From NCBI RefSeq assembly GCF_018603905.1, contig NZ_JAHFZZ010000014.1, positions 1-64,000 on the forward strand: DNA of 64,000 nt. The letters run 5' to 3'. The position numbers and the translations under genes were made by a program. The DNA comes from Nonomuraea sp. NEAU-A123. Lineage in GTDB: Bacteria; Actinomycetota; Actinomycetes; Streptosporangiales; Streptosporangiaceae. Of this stretch, positions 43,229-52,346 are shown in pieces; the first letter of the stretch is position 1; each line of letters begins with the position of its first letter. The notes below the pieces were generated by a model. The model saw nothing but the letters and a program-made list of their open reading frames with translations, did no database searches and had not been told where the DNA came from.

Positions 43229-43417
43229 CTAGTGGCACGGCACGCCGAGCAGGTGCCGCCCGTCATGCATGAGTTCGTGGAGGTAGTTGCCGGTCTGTGA
43301 GATCGCTCCGTTGTCCATCAGGACCAGATAGGCCACCAACAGGAGCAGGGGTACGGCCAGCAGCCATGGGCGCAGGCGGGGAAAGGGAACGGACGTGGGA
43401 GTGGTCAGGCCACTCAT
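43229..43417 (-). CDS. cbtB: cobalt transporter subunit CbtB
   Basis: A 62-residue membrane protein with one helix (LLAVPLLLLVAYLVLM). The C-terminal metal-binding tail is ELMHDGRHLLGVPCH, the conserved CbtB His motif. GAGGAGG lies four bases before ATG 43417. It is the first gene of the operon after a B12 riboswitch, and is followed by cbtA. Confidence 0.9.
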   Translation of the reverse strand: MSGLTTPTSVPFPRLRPWLLAVPLLLLVAYLVLMDNGAISQTGNYLHELMHDGRHLLGVPCH

Positions 43418-43459
43418 AGTGCCTCCTCGGGGATGACGCGTCCCAACTAACGAGGTCAC

Positions 43460-43548
43460 GGTGGCCAAGCGACCTGGCTCCCGGGATCTACGTCCCGGAT
43501 ACAGTGGCGCGTCCGCACCGGCTTCTCACCGGATTTCCCTTGGCCAAT
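43460..43548 (-). promoter_or_regulatory. cobalamin riboswitch controlling cbtB-cbtA operon
   Basis: On the minus strand, TTGGCCAAGGG and CTTGGCC close a P1-type helix. Inside are CCGGTGAGAAGCCGG, GCGCCACTGT and the B12-box-like GGAGCCAGGTC. It ends just before the cbtB ribosome binding site, so cobalt uptake and the cobB-cobO genes downstream should drop when B12 is bound. Confidence 0.85.
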
Positions 43549-43636
43549 CGTGAAATCTACCGGAACGTATCTCTTCATCCCGTTCGCGTCAACACGCACA
43601 ACAAGAACTCCCAGCTCACAGCCCCTCGGCCGAGCC

Positions 43637-45508
43637 TCACACCCGCACGTCCACCTGGGCGACGAGCCGCAGGGCGGTCTTCCGCGACCGGGTCAGCCGT
43701 ACGGCCAGCGCGGCGAGAGCCGGCACGGGCAGGGTCAGGTACATCAGGCCGGCCAGCCGCTGATCGGCCGCCACACTCGACACGCCGCGCGGAGCCACCT
43801 GCGAGAACCACTCCTGGGCCAGCAGCGGCCCGGCCAGCAGGAACAGGCCGACCACCACCTGTACCGCGACGACGGCCGCGAGCACCCACATGCGATCCCG
43901 CCGCGTGACCGGCCGCGGCAGGGGATCGACCCCGGCCAGCAGCCATGAGCACAGCAGCCCGGTGCCGAAGAACAGCACCTGGGTGAGCAGGTGGACCGCC
44001 TGGTTGGCGGCCGACCAGGCCAGCCAGCCGGTGCCGTACAGGACGACGACCGGCAGCACGTAGACGGCCAGGGCGGCGATCGGATGAGTGAGCCGCGCGG
44101 CCAGGCGGCCGCGCAGGATGGCCGAGGCGATGTCGCCGTACTGCGATCCGGGGGTGATGGCCCGCGAGGTCAGCGTCAGCGGTGCCCCGAAGGCCAGCAG
44201 CAGCGGCCCGATGACGTTGAGCACCGTGTACTGCAGGGCGTGCGCCGACGGCATCGCCCGCGCGTAGCCGCTCACGCCGCCCACGAGCACCGCCGCCAGC
44301 ACCGCCAGCCCGGCGAACCAGGCGAGGGTACGGCCCACCGGCCACGGGTCGCCGGCCCGGGCGAGTCTGCGCAGCCCGGCCAGATAGCCGGCGGCCGGAA
44401 GCGCCAGGGCGAGCAGGACCAGCGGGTTCAGCCGGATCTCGGTGACCAGCGCGCCGACCGAGTAGGGCGCCAGGTCGTAGCCCAGCAGGTCGTTGTGGCC
44501 GCCGCTGGCGGGTGGCGCGGAGCGCGACAGGCCGGCGGCCAGTCCCGTGGCCGCGGCCATCACCATCAGCTCGCCGGTGGCCAGCCGGGTGAAGGTGCCT
44601 CGTGTCGTACGATCGGCGATCGCGGCGATGGTGCGGCGGCGGTGGATCACCCCGAACACGCCCAGGGCCACCAGCGCCGTCACCTTGGCCAGGACGAGCA
44701 GGCCATACCGGGTCGTCCACAGTTGCGACACGGTGTCCATCCGGACCCAGGCGCCGGCCACGCCGGACACCGTCACCGCGACGAAGCAGCACAGGGCGAG
44801 CGTGCTGAACCTGGACACGACGCTCGCGAGCCGGTCCGAACGGCGGAAGTGGACCAGCACGGCCGCCAGTCCGCCGACCCAGACGGCTGCCGCGAGCAGA
44901 TGCGTCATGAGCGCGGAGACCGCGATGTCGTGATCTCCGGCCGACGCGGCGTGACCGACGTAAACCGGAGGAAGCAGGCCGAACCCGGCGGTCACCAGCA
45001 AGGCGACCCCCGTCCATCGGGGGAGGCCGGCCTCCTTCATCCGGGAGGAGGCGAGCACCACGACCGTGGCCGTGCATGTCACGACGAGCATGGCCTGCGT
45101 CTGGGGAAGGGTGGTGCCGAAGTTCAACAGGGTGAAGTCGCCGAGCACCTCGTTGGCCGGCATGCTGAGGATGTTCGACAGCGTCAGCAGGTAGGTCATC
45201 AGCGCACAGACCGCCCAGGCCAGTGCCCACCAGCCCGCCGCGCGTACGCAGGCGTTCGCCTCCGGCGTGTCGCGGGGGGCGAGGACCACTCCGGCGACCA
45301 GCGTTCCCACGGTGGCGATGGAGCACAGGTCCAGGGCCAGCCGCGTCACCGACAGTCCCCAGACGGTCAACGGGCCGGGAGTCGGCAGCCCCTTGATCGG
45401 CGGCGGCGGTCCGCCTCCGCCGATCCACAGAGCGCCGGCCAGCGCCAGGAGGCCGACCGCGATGGCCAGACCGCCGTATAAGAGAGCCCGACGCCCGGGT
45501 AACAGCAC
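43637..45508 (-). CDS. CopD-CtaG-type copper resistance/cytochrome oxidase assembly membrane protein
   Basis: A 623-residue polytopic protein. The N-terminal half (about 1-310) resembles the CopD family: multiple helices, GHAASAGDHDIAV and HLLAAAVWVGGLAAVLVHF (His-bearing family motif). The C-terminal half (about 340-600) resembles the CtaG/Caa3 family: YARAMPSAHALQYTVLNVIGPLLLAFGAPLTL and TGWLAWSAANQAVHLLTQVLFF. The fusion is common in actinobacteria and handles periplasmic copper. GTG 45508 is chosen from GGAGG five bases upstream. It is just before, but not part of, the riboswitch operon. Confidence 0.85.
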   Translation of the reverse strand: MLLPGRRALLYGGLAIAVGLLALAGALWIGGGGPPPPIKGLPTPGPLTVWGLSVTRLALDLCSIATVGTLVAGVVLAPRDTPEANACVRAAGWWALAWAVCALMTYLLTLSNILSMPANEVLGDFTLLNFGTTLPQTQAMLVVTCTATVVVLASSRMKEAGLPRWTGVALLVTAGFGLLPPVYVGHAASAGDHDIAVSALMTHLLAAAVWVGGLAAVLVHFRRSDRLASVVSRFSTLALCCFVAVTVSGVAGAWVRMDTVSQLWTTRYGLLVLAKVTALVALGVFGVIHRRRTIAAIADRTTRGTFTRLATGELMVMAAATGLAAGLSRSAPPASGGHNDLLGYDLAPYSVGALVTEIRLNPLVLLALALPAAGYLAGLRRLARAGDPWPVGRTLAWFAGLAVLAAVLVGGVSGYARAMPSAHALQYTVLNVIGPLLLAFGAPLTLTSRAITPGSQYGDIASAILRGRLAARLTHPIAALAVYVLPVVVLYGTGWLAWSAANQAVHLLTQVLFFGTGLLCSWLLAGVDPLPRPVTRRDRMWVLAAVVAVQVVVGLFLLAGPLLAQEWFSQVAPRGVSSVAADQRLAGLMYLTLPVPALAALAVRLTRSRKTALRLVAQVDVRV

Positions 45509-45578
45509 CGCGTCCTCCTTTGTCGGGAGCATCCCTCAGTTGGGTAAGCGTCCCCTATGTGGGGGTACGTCCGCACCC

Positions 45579-47156
45579 TTATCGGGGTTCGACCAATCGC
45601 GTGGATCTTCCGAGGAGCTCGGCACCGCCACCGGCATCGGCGGCGACCTCGGCGGGCGCCGCGGTTTCCGCAGCGGCGGCCGGGCCGGGAAGGTCTCCGC
45701 GGTAGGCGTAGACCACGGCGGCGGTGGCGATGGCGCCGGTGTTCAACGCGAGGGCCTTGTCGCTGATGTTGGCCACGGTGTCGCAGGCCTTGTGGTAGCA
45801 CGAGTCGTAGGGCTGGCCCGCCGTGCCGCCGAACAGGGCCGCCTCCTCGACCGTCTTGATGCCCTCGCCTCCGGTGAACAGGCCGCCGGACGGGATGCCG
45901 GCGTCGATGAACGGGCCGTAGTCGGAGCGGCCGTCGAAGTCGGTGCCGCCGTGGCCCTGATGCAGCGTGTCGAAGTACTTCTCGTACAGCTTCTCGATCT
46001 CGTCGGATCCGGGCGGGCCGGCCGGAGCGCCCGTGGCGTCCGAGTCGTCGCCGTCGTAGATCTTGAAGGCGTAGTTCGGCGAGGCGATCATGTCGTAGTT
46101 GAGGTAGAGCTTGATCTTGTGCCGGGCGGCGTTGCTCAGGCTGTTCACGTAGAACTTCGAGCCGAGCAGGCCCAGCTCTTCGGCGCTCCACCAGGCGAAG
46201 CGGAGCTTGTTCCGGGTGGGGATCTTGCCGAGTGCCTCGGCGACGGCCAGGAGCGCGGCGCTGCCCGAGCCGTTGTCGTTGATGCCCGGCCCGGCCGGCA
46301 CGGAGTCCAGATGCGCACCGGACATGACGACCTTCTTCGAGTCGCCCCACATGGAGTCGGCGATCACGTTGTCAGTGGTGCGGAGCTCGCTGATCGTGTC
46401 GGTCTTGAGGTGGACCACCGTGCCCGCGGGGGACGACAGCTCCTCGCCGACCGCGAAGCTCGCGCCGACGACCGGGATGGAGACGGGCGTACCGAGGTTG
46501 CCCTGCGGGGTCGCGGTCCGGCCCGGCTGACCCTCGTTGAAGATGATCGCGGCCACGGCGCCGGCCGCCTGGGCGTTCTGCGCCTTGAGCAGGAAGGTGC
46601 AGGTGCCGCGCTGCAACAGCGCGATGTTGCCCGGCGTGAACCCGGCGAAGTCGGCGGCCTCGCAGCCGGAGGTGGAGGTGCTCGGCGTCGGGCCGGGCGG
46701 CAGGACCAGGTCGACGTTCTGCAGGGTCGCGGTGACGTCACCGGCTCCGGAGTAGCTCATCGTGGCGAAGTCGCCGAGGGAGGAGCCGTCGGGCGGGGTC
46801 GGGGCGTACAGCTCGGGGTCGGGGGAGAGCTGCTCCATCAGCGCGGTGGACTTCTCCTCGTAGTAGGGAAACTCGAACGGCTGGATGGTCACCTTGTAGC
46901 CGGCCTTCTTGAGCCTGGCGGCCACGTAGTCGCGCGACGCGTCGTGGCCGCCGGTGCCCGCCGCGCGCGTGCCGTGGTTGGCGTCGGCGATGGCCTGCAA
47001 CGCCCGCAGGTGCTGCTTGACCAGCAGGACGGGGACGGAGTCGATCAGCTCCCGTTCGGACGGGGCGGGGTCGGCGTGGGCGGCGACCGGAGCGAGGGTG
47101 AGTGCCGCGACGACGGCGAGGGCGCGGTAGACACCCGGGCGCGTGACAGTACGCAT
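45579..47156 (-). CDS. secreted M28 zinc aminopeptidase with PA domain
   Basis: A 525-residue secreted peptidase. The signal peptide covers MRTVTRPG to AAHADP. A PA domain (GCEAADFAGFTPGNIALLQRG) is inserted before the peptidase core. The two-zinc site appears as GAHLDSVPAGPGINDNGSG (His and Asp), SAEELGLLGS (catalytic Glu-Glu), NYDMIAS (Asp) and CYHKACD (His). It trims N-terminal residues from peptides outside the cell. GGAGGAG lies before ATG 47156. Confidence 0.9.
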   Translation of the reverse strand: MRTVTRPGVYRALAVVAALTLAPVAAHADPAPSERELIDSVPVLLVKQHLRALQAIADANHGTRAAGTGGHDASRDYVAARLKKAGYKVTIQPFEFPYYEEKSTALMEQLSPDPELYAPTPPDGSSLGDFATMSYSGAGDVTATLQNVDLVLPPGPTPSTSTSGCEAADFAGFTPGNIALLQRGTCTFLLKAQNAQAAGAVAAIIFNEGQPGRTATPQGNLGTPVSIPVVGASFAVGEELSSPAGTVVHLKTDTISELRTTDNVIADSMWGDSKKVVMSGAHLDSVPAGPGINDNGSGSAALLAVAEALGKIPTRNKLRFAWWSAEELGLLGSKFYVNSLSNAARHKIKLYLNYDMIASPNYAFKIYDGDDSDATGAPAGPPGSDEIEKLYEKYFDTLHQGHGGTDFDGRSDYGPFIDAGIPSGGLFTGGEGIKTVEEAALFGGTAGQPYDSCYHKACDTVANISDKALALNTGAIATAAVVYAYRGDLPGPAAAAETAAPAEVAADAGGGAELLGRSTRLVEPR

Positions 47157-47315
47157 AGGGCTCCTCCAACTGGCATGGGTGTAGTGCGGTTCGGACACCA
47201 TCAGCCGGGAAGAACCTGGCGACCGCCAGGCAGATGATCACGTCAGTCTAAGAGCCGACCACCTGAAAAACGGATATCTGCCTACTCAGGCATGTCTTTA
47301 CCAACGACCAGGACG

Positions 47316-48122
47316 TCAATGACCGCGTGACGCGGGTGCCACGGTGACGTCCACGCCCTTGCGCCGCAGCCGCTCCACGTGCTCCGTCGGCGTCCGCCAG
47401 TCCACGATGACCTGGTCGAAGTCGGTCAGCGGGGTGAGGGCGTGCAGGGCCCGGCGGTCGAACTTCGTGTGGTCGACGATCAGCAGCCGGGTGGCCGCCG
47501 AGTCGAACATGGCCCGCTTGGTGCCGACCGTCTCCTCGGTCTGGTGGAAGCAGATGTCGTCGGTGATGGCCGAGGTGGACATGATGACGATGTCGGCGCG
47601 CACCTCGCGGATAGCCGAGACGGTCATGTGCCCCATGAACGAGTTGGCCCAGGGGTGGAACCGGCCGCCGAGCGCGATGAGCGTGAGGTCGGGTTCGCCG
47701 GTCAGGTCCTCGATGATGGGCACGAAGTTCGTGATCACCGTCAGGGGCGCTTTGTCGCGGAGCAGCGGGACGAGGGTCAAGGTGGTGGTGGAGTCGTCGA
47801 GGATGACGGAGTGTCCCGGCTCGATCCACGCGCAGGCGGCTCGGGCGAGCGCCGTCTTCTCGGCCTGCTGACGGCCGCGCCGGAACAGGTCGCTGGCCTC
47901 GACGAGGCTGGACGGCAGGGCGGTGACCACGCCCCGGCTCTTGCGGACGATCCCCCGGGCGACGAGCGCGTCGAGGTCGCGGTGGGCGGTCATCAGGCTG
48001 ATCCCGTGCTTCTCCACGAGTGCCTCGATGCGGACCGAGCCGTCCGCCATCACGTCCGCGGCGATCGCGCGCTGGCGCGCGCGCTGCCGATCCAGGCGGC
48101 CCTCCGCGGGCAGCTCCTTCAT
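47316..48122 (-). CDS. DeoR-family regulator, minus arm of the polyol locus
   Basis: A 268-residue regulator. The N-terminal HTH is VRIEALVEKHGISLMTAHRDLDAL. The C-terminal DeoR effector domain begins about residue 90 and shows ILDDSTTTLTLVPLL and VIMSTSAITDDICF. GGAGGTG lies just before the ATG at 48122. It is the last gene of the minus operon (dehydrogenase-kinase-isomerase-regulator). Sugar phosphates usually release DeoR-type repressors, so a pathway phosphate is the likely inducer. It resembles the plus-arm DeoR (58524) closely in layout. Confidence 0.9.
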   Translation of the reverse strand: MKELPAEGRLDRQRARQRAIAADVMADGSVRIEALVEKHGISLMTAHRDLDALVARGIVRKSRGVVTALPSSLVEASDLFRRGRQQAEKTALARAACAWIEPGHSVILDDSTTTLTLVPLLRDKAPLTVITNFVPIIEDLTGEPDLTLIALGGRFHPWANSFMGHMTVSAIREVRADIVIMSTSAITDDICFHQTEETVGTKRAMFDSAATRLLIVDHTKFDRRALHALTPLTDFDQVIVDWRTPTEHVERLRRKGVDVTVAPASRGH

Positions 48123-48147
48123 CACACCTCCGATATCCCGCCTCCGA

Positions 48148-48924
48148 CTATCTCGCATCCAGCCGTCCCGCGGCACCGGCCCGAGCCCCGATGCGCACCA
48201 ACTCCACGAATTCCGCGACGTCCCACGCGGCCCGGCCGACGAACAGGCCATCGGTTCCGGGTACGCCGAGCAAGGCCGCCGCGTTGAGCCGGTTGACGCT
48301 TCCCCCATACAGAACGGCCGCGACCCCGTTTCGCGCCTCCCCGAAGCGGGCCGACAGCATCGCCATGACGGGGGCGATCTCGTCCGGCAGCGCCTCCCGG
48401 CCGAGGTCGCCGATCGCCCAGACGGGCTCATAGGCGAGGACGACCCGGTGCCGGTCATGCGCGGCGATCCGGGAGAGCCCCCGGCTCACCTGCCCGGCGA
48501 CCCAGTCGATCTCCCCTCCGGCGGCGCGTACCTCGGCCGGTTCGCCGACGCACAGCAGCGGCGTCAGACCCGCCGCGACGGCGGCCTCGACCTTGAGCGC
48601 CACGGTGTCGTCGGTCTCGCCGAAGCACTCCCTGCGTTCGGAGTGGCCGATCTCGACGAGCGTCGCGCCCGCGTCGGCGATCATCTCCATCGACACCTCG
48701 CCGGTGTAGGCCCCGGCGGGTGCCCAATGCGCGTTCTGGGCGCCGATGAGGAGGGGGACGTCGGACGGCAGGCGCTCGCGTACGGCGGCGATGGCGGTGT
48801 GCGGCGGGATGACGAAGGCCCGGACCCCGTCGAGCGCGCTCCGGGCGGCGACGAGACCGTCGACGAACGCGCGTGCCTCGGCCAGCGTCTTGTTCATCTT
48901 CCAGCTGGTGCCGATCCACGTCAT
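48148..48924 (-). CDS. triosephosphate isomerase-family enzyme (tetrulose-phosphate isomerase type)
   Basis: A 258-residue TIM-barrel enzyme with all core residues: Lys9 in SWKMN, His94 in EIGHSERR and Glu166 in AYEPVWAIG, then LYGGSV. It sits between an FGGY kinase and a DeoR regulator, overlapping the kinase (ATGA), rather than with glycolysis genes. In the Brucella erythritol pathway a TIM paralogue (EryH) isomerises tetrulose 4-phosphate, and a mycobacterial homologue acts on L-erythrulose 4-phosphate. The same role is inferred here. Confidence 0.85.
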   Translation of the reverse strand: MTWIGTSWKMNKTLAEARAFVDGLVAARSALDGVRAFVIPPHTAIAAVRERLPSDVPLLIGAQNAHWAPAGAYTGEVSMEMIADAGATLVEIGHSERRECFGETDDTVALKVEAAVAAGLTPLLCVGEPAEVRAAGGEIDWVAGQVSRGLSRIAAHDRHRVVLAYEPVWAIGDLGREALPDEIAPVMAMLSARFGEARNGVAAVLYGGSVNRLNAAALLGVPGTDGLFVGRAAWDVAEFVELVRIGARAGAAGRLDAR

Positions 48925-50432
48925 CGGTTCTCCTCGAGCTCGGCCCAGACGGCCGTCATCTTCGCCACGACGCGCTGGTGGCGCCGGTAGTTCTCCTCCT
49001 GCCGCGCCACGCCGTCGGGCGTGGGCTCGCAGATCACGGGCTCCGTGCCGACCGCCGCGGCGGCCTGCGGCAGGTCGGCGTAGAGGCCGGCCGCGATGCC
49101 GGCGAGCATGGCCGAGCCGAGCGCGCCCGCCTCCCGCACGGTGCTCACGCCCACCGGCGCGGCCAGGGTGTCGGCGAACATCCGCACCCACCGGGCGCTG
49201 TTGGCGGCCCCGCCGGTGAGCCGGATGTCGGTGACGTCGAAGCCGTCCCGCAGCGCGTCGACGTGGTGGCGGTGGTTGAAGACCACCCCTTCCATCACCG
49301 CGCGGAGCAGGTGGCCGCGCTCGTGCCAGCCGCGCAGTCCGACGAAGGCCGCACTCGCGTCCACCGGATAGGGGGAGCCGTACAGGAAGGGGAGGTAGAC
49401 CAGGTCACTGGGGGTCGACTCGATCGCGCGGAGATCCTCCTCCACGAAGCCGAACGGCCGGCCGGCGGCGCTGCCCACCCGCATGTCGGTGGCGGCGAGC
49501 CGGGTGGCGAACCACTCGAGATTGGCCGCGCTCGACGGGGAGAGCGACATGTTCATCCACTGGCCCGGTACGACGAACGCGCGGGCGTTCCACCGCTCGT
49601 CCACCCGGGCCGCGTCGGAGATGACCTCGTTGATGCTGAACGTGCCCGCGATCATCGCGAGCTGGCCGGGGAGCACCGTACCCATGCCGATGGCCCCGCA
49701 GTCGACGTCGTGCGCCCCCGAGGCGACCGGCGTGCCCGGGAGGAGGCCGCACCGCTCCGCCGCCGCGCCGGTGACCTCACCCGCGACCTCATGGGAGGGG
49801 ATCACCTGCGGCAGCAGGCGGAACAGCTCTTCGACGCCGAAGACGCGCAGCGTCTCGCGGTCGTACTCCTGCGAGTACACGTTGGTGAACGACAGGCTCG
49901 ACTCCGTCGGGTCGGTGGAGAAGACGCCGGTGAGCCGCTGTTTGATGACGTCCTTGCCCGGCAGCGCGTAGGCCGTGCGGGCCATGACGTCCGGTTCGTT
50001 GCGCAGCAGCCAGGCGAGCACCGAGACCGGTGAGCCCGGCCAGGGCTTCTGCCCGCTGAGCGGGAGGACCGCGGCGCAGTGGCCGGTGCGCTCCCAGTCC
50101 GCGACCAGGTCCGCCGCGCGGGTGTCGAGGGAGAGGATTCCCGGCCTGGTCGGCCGGCCTCGCTCGTCGACCAGGTAGATCCCGTCACCGTGGGAGGTGA
50201 CCGCGACGCCGGCGACCTCCGAGGGCCGGACACCGGTCGTGCCGACGACCTCCCGGATGACCGAGCAGGTCACCTCCCACAGCTCGTCCTGGTCGCGCTC
50301 GACGTGGTGGGGGCGCGGGTAGCTGTGTGGCACCCGCTGTGCGGCCTGGCCGATCTCCCGGCCGCTCTCGTCGAAGAGCACGGCCTTGGTGACGGTGGAT
50401 CCGGCGTCGACGCCGAGGAGGCAGGGTCCCAT
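48921..50432 (-). CDS. FGGY-family carbohydrate kinase (EryA-like)
   Basis: A 503-residue kinase. The first half has GVDAGSTVTKAVLFDESG (phosphate loop), the middle DVDCGAIGMGTVLPGQLAMIAGT, and the second half has the FGGY signature region LTGGAANSARWVRMFAD and REAGALGSAMLA. FGGY kinases phosphorylate polyols and sugars such as erythritol, glycerol or xylulose. The flanking dehydrogenase and isomerase suggest erythritol or a related tetritol. ATG 50432 touches the dehydrogenase stop, and its own stop overlaps the isomerase ATG. Confidence 0.88.
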   Translation of the reverse strand: MGPCLLGVDAGSTVTKAVLFDESGREIGQAAQRVPHSYPRPHHVERDQDELWEVTCSVIREVVGTTGVRPSEVAGVAVTSHGDGIYLVDERGRPTRPGILSLDTRAADLVADWERTGHCAAVLPLSGQKPWPGSPVSVLAWLLRNEPDVMARTAYALPGKDVIKQRLTGVFSTDPTESSLSFTNVYSQEYDRETLRVFGVEELFRLLPQVIPSHEVAGEVTGAAAERCGLLPGTPVASGAHDVDCGAIGMGTVLPGQLAMIAGTFSINEVISDAARVDERWNARAFVVPGQWMNMSLSPSSAANLEWFATRLAATDMRVGSAAGRPFGFVEEDLRAIESTPSDLVYLPFLYGSPYPVDASAAFVGLRGWHERGHLLRAVMEGVVFNHRHHVDALRDGFDVTDIRLTGGAANSARWVRMFADTLAAPVGVSTVREAGALGSAMLAGIAAGLYADLPQAAAAVGTEPVICEPTPDGVARQEENYRRHQRVVAKMTAVWAELEENR

Positions 50433-52070
50433 CTAGACCACGGACCGCGGTTCGAGCTCGCGGAACCTCCGGAGGTAGGCCAGGTAGGCGGCCTTCTGCC
50501 GGACGGTCTCCGCCTCGTCCCAGCCGAGCTCGGTGGCGCAGACGGTGGCGACCGCGTCCATGGCCGCCTGGCCGAGGTCGGGCTCCAGGCCGATCATGGT
50601 CCGGCGGGCGAGCACGTCGGCGAGGGTGACGGCCTCCTCCTCCCTGATCGTGAAGACGACCTCGCCGGCCCGCAGCCCGATCGAGGGGGCGACGGTCTGC
50701 GAGAGGGCCTCGGACGAGGCGATCAGGGCGGCGACCCGGCGGGCGCGGGTGCCGTAGACACGCGCCAGCCGGCGCGCCTCGGCGGCGGGGAGCCCGCTCT
50801 CCCGCTCGAACGCGCGCCCGAACTCCGCCGGCCCCTCGGGCGGGCTGCCGGGGAGGTCGAGCCCGCGAGTTCGCGACGTCGTCTTCCTGCTCAGACGCCC
50901 GCTCACTTCGTCGACGGCGTGCTCGGCGAGTGTACGGAAGGTGGTCAGCTTGCCGCCGACGATCGAGAGCAGCCCGTCGAGCCGTGGGCGGTGGTCGTGC
51001 AGGATGTGCTTGCGCGTGATGTCTCCGGGGTCGCCGCTCGCCGCGAAGGGAAGGGGCCTGACCCCTGTGTAGGTGTACAGGATGCTGTCCTCGCTCAGGT
51101 TCGCGGCGGGGAAGAGGCGGTTGGTCTCGGCGAGGATGTAGTCGATCTCCCCCTCGTCGGCCCCGACCGTGCCGGGGTCGCCCTCGAACCGCTCGTCCGT
51201 GCTCCCGATGAGGTATCTGCCGAGCCAGGGGATCACCATGAGGGGGCGGCCGTCGCTGAGCGCCTCGTAGTACATCGCGCAGTCGGGCGAGCCGGGGAAC
51301 GGCTCCACGACGAGATGCGTGCCCTTGGTGCCGCCGATCAGCCGCTCGGGCGCTGGTAGCGAACCGGACAGGACTGAGTCGGCCCACGGCCCCGCCACGT
51401 TGACGGTGAAACGCGCCGCCACCTCGTGGACCGTGCCGGTGATCACGTCGCGAACCGACGCCCCGACCACGCGGCCGTGCTCGACCCGCAGCCGGGTGGA
51501 CTCGGCGTAGTTGAGCGTGGTGGCCCCGGCCGCCCGTGCGGCGAGCATGATCTCGACGGAGAGCCGCTCGGCGTACTCCACCTGCGCGTCGTAGTAGAAC
51601 GCCGAGCCCTGGAGGCCGTCCCGTGACAGGCCGGGCAGCAGGGCCGCGGTCTTCCTGCGCCCGTAGGTGCGGTGGACCGGCAGCGACTTGTCGAAGGAGA
51701 GGGCGTCGTAGAGCACCATCCCCGCGCGCAACGCGAAGCGGTGGTGCGCGTTGTTCCGATAGAACGGAAGCGCGAACCGGAGCGGCGCGACGAGGTGTGG
51801 CGCGCGGCGCAGCAGCCACTCCCGGTCCCGCAGCGACTCGCGGACCAGTCCCACCTCGAGCTTGTCCAGGTATTTGAGCCCGCCGTGGATCATGCGCGAC
51901 GACCACGACGACGTGCCGCTTCCCCAGTCTCCCTTGTCGATCACCAGCACCGACAGGCCGCGCTCGGCCGCGTCCCAGGCGATGCCCAGCCCGTTCACGC
52001 CGCCACCGATGACGAGCAGGTCGAACTCGTGCTGAAGGCGCTGAAGGGAGCGGTGTCGGGAGCTGCTCAT
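50433..52070 (-). CDS. GlpD-like FAD-dependent polyol-phosphate dehydrogenase
   Basis: A 545-residue membrane-associated flavoprotein of the glycerol-3-phosphate dehydrogenase group. The FAD loop is VIGGGVNGLGIAWDAAERG; SSRMIHGGLKYLDKLEVGLVRESL is the family core. The C-terminal DAO_C domain covers the last 150 residues. AGGA before ATG 52070 supports this start. EryB, the erythritol 4-phosphate dehydrogenase, is of this type. First gene of the minus operon, followed without a gap by the kinase. Confidence 0.87.
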   Translation of the reverse strand: MSSSRHRSLQRLQHEFDLLVIGGGVNGLGIAWDAAERGLSVLVIDKGDWGSGTSSWSSRMIHGGLKYLDKLEVGLVRESLRDREWLLRRAPHLVAPLRFALPFYRNNAHHRFALRAGMVLYDALSFDKSLPVHRTYGRRKTAALLPGLSRDGLQGSAFYYDAQVEYAERLSVEIMLAARAAGATTLNYAESTRLRVEHGRVVGASVRDVITGTVHEVAARFTVNVAGPWADSVLSGSLPAPERLIGGTKGTHLVVEPFPGSPDCAMYYEALSDGRPLMVIPWLGRYLIGSTDERFEGDPGTVGADEGEIDYILAETNRLFPAANLSEDSILYTYTGVRPLPFAASGDPGDITRKHILHDHRPRLDGLLSIVGGKLTTFRTLAEHAVDEVSGRLSRKTTSRTRGLDLPGSPPEGPAEFGRAFERESGLPAAEARRLARVYGTRARRVAALIASSEALSQTVAPSIGLRAGEVVFTIREEEAVTLADVLARRTMIGLEPDLGQAAMDAVATVCATELGWDEAETVRQKAAYLAYLRRFRELEPRSVV

Positions 52071-52086
52071 CACATTCCTGAGGGAT

Positions 52087-52108
52087 CATCTCATGTCCGC
52101 ATGAGATG
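52087..52108. promoter_or_regulatory. 22-bp inverted repeat near the dehydrogenase start
   Basis: Perfect 9-bp arms CATCTCATG and CATGAGATG separated by TCCG, 17 bases upstream of the dehydrogenase ATG on the minus side. It is a good candidate operator for one of the two DeoR regulators, or could block translation as a hairpin. Confidence 0.6.
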
Positions 52109-52175
52109 CGCGGCGTTATTTCTAACATGAAATCGCGAGGACACTATCGCGAGCCGCGTGATAAATCCAGCATGA

Positions 52176-52191
52176 TGTGACCTGAGTCACA
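52176..52191. promoter_or_regulatory. CRP-type binding site
   Basis: TGTGACCTGAGTCACA matches the CRP/GlxR consensus TGTGA-N6-TCACA exactly, including outer bases. It lies in the 276-base divergent region between the two arms of the polyol locus. Actinobacterial CRP-type proteins act on many carbohydrate genes, so catabolite control of both arms is inferred. Confidence 0.7.
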
Positions 52192-52346
52192 GTCTCCAGA
52201 GATCTACCAGCGTACATAACAAATAAATCTTGATAGATAACGTTCTGTTCTGTTACGTTCCCATGAACGCATGGCAGGCACTTCGCATCTCGCCCCCCGC
52301 GTCGCCTCTCACCTGTGCGTTTCCCGGAAAGGAGCCCCCGAGTCCG

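Noticed and set aside
45540..45578. CCCCTATGTGGGG-type palindromes before the CopD-CtaG gene considered as a copper operator
   Set aside because: The symmetry is short and no CsoR or CopY consensus was matched.
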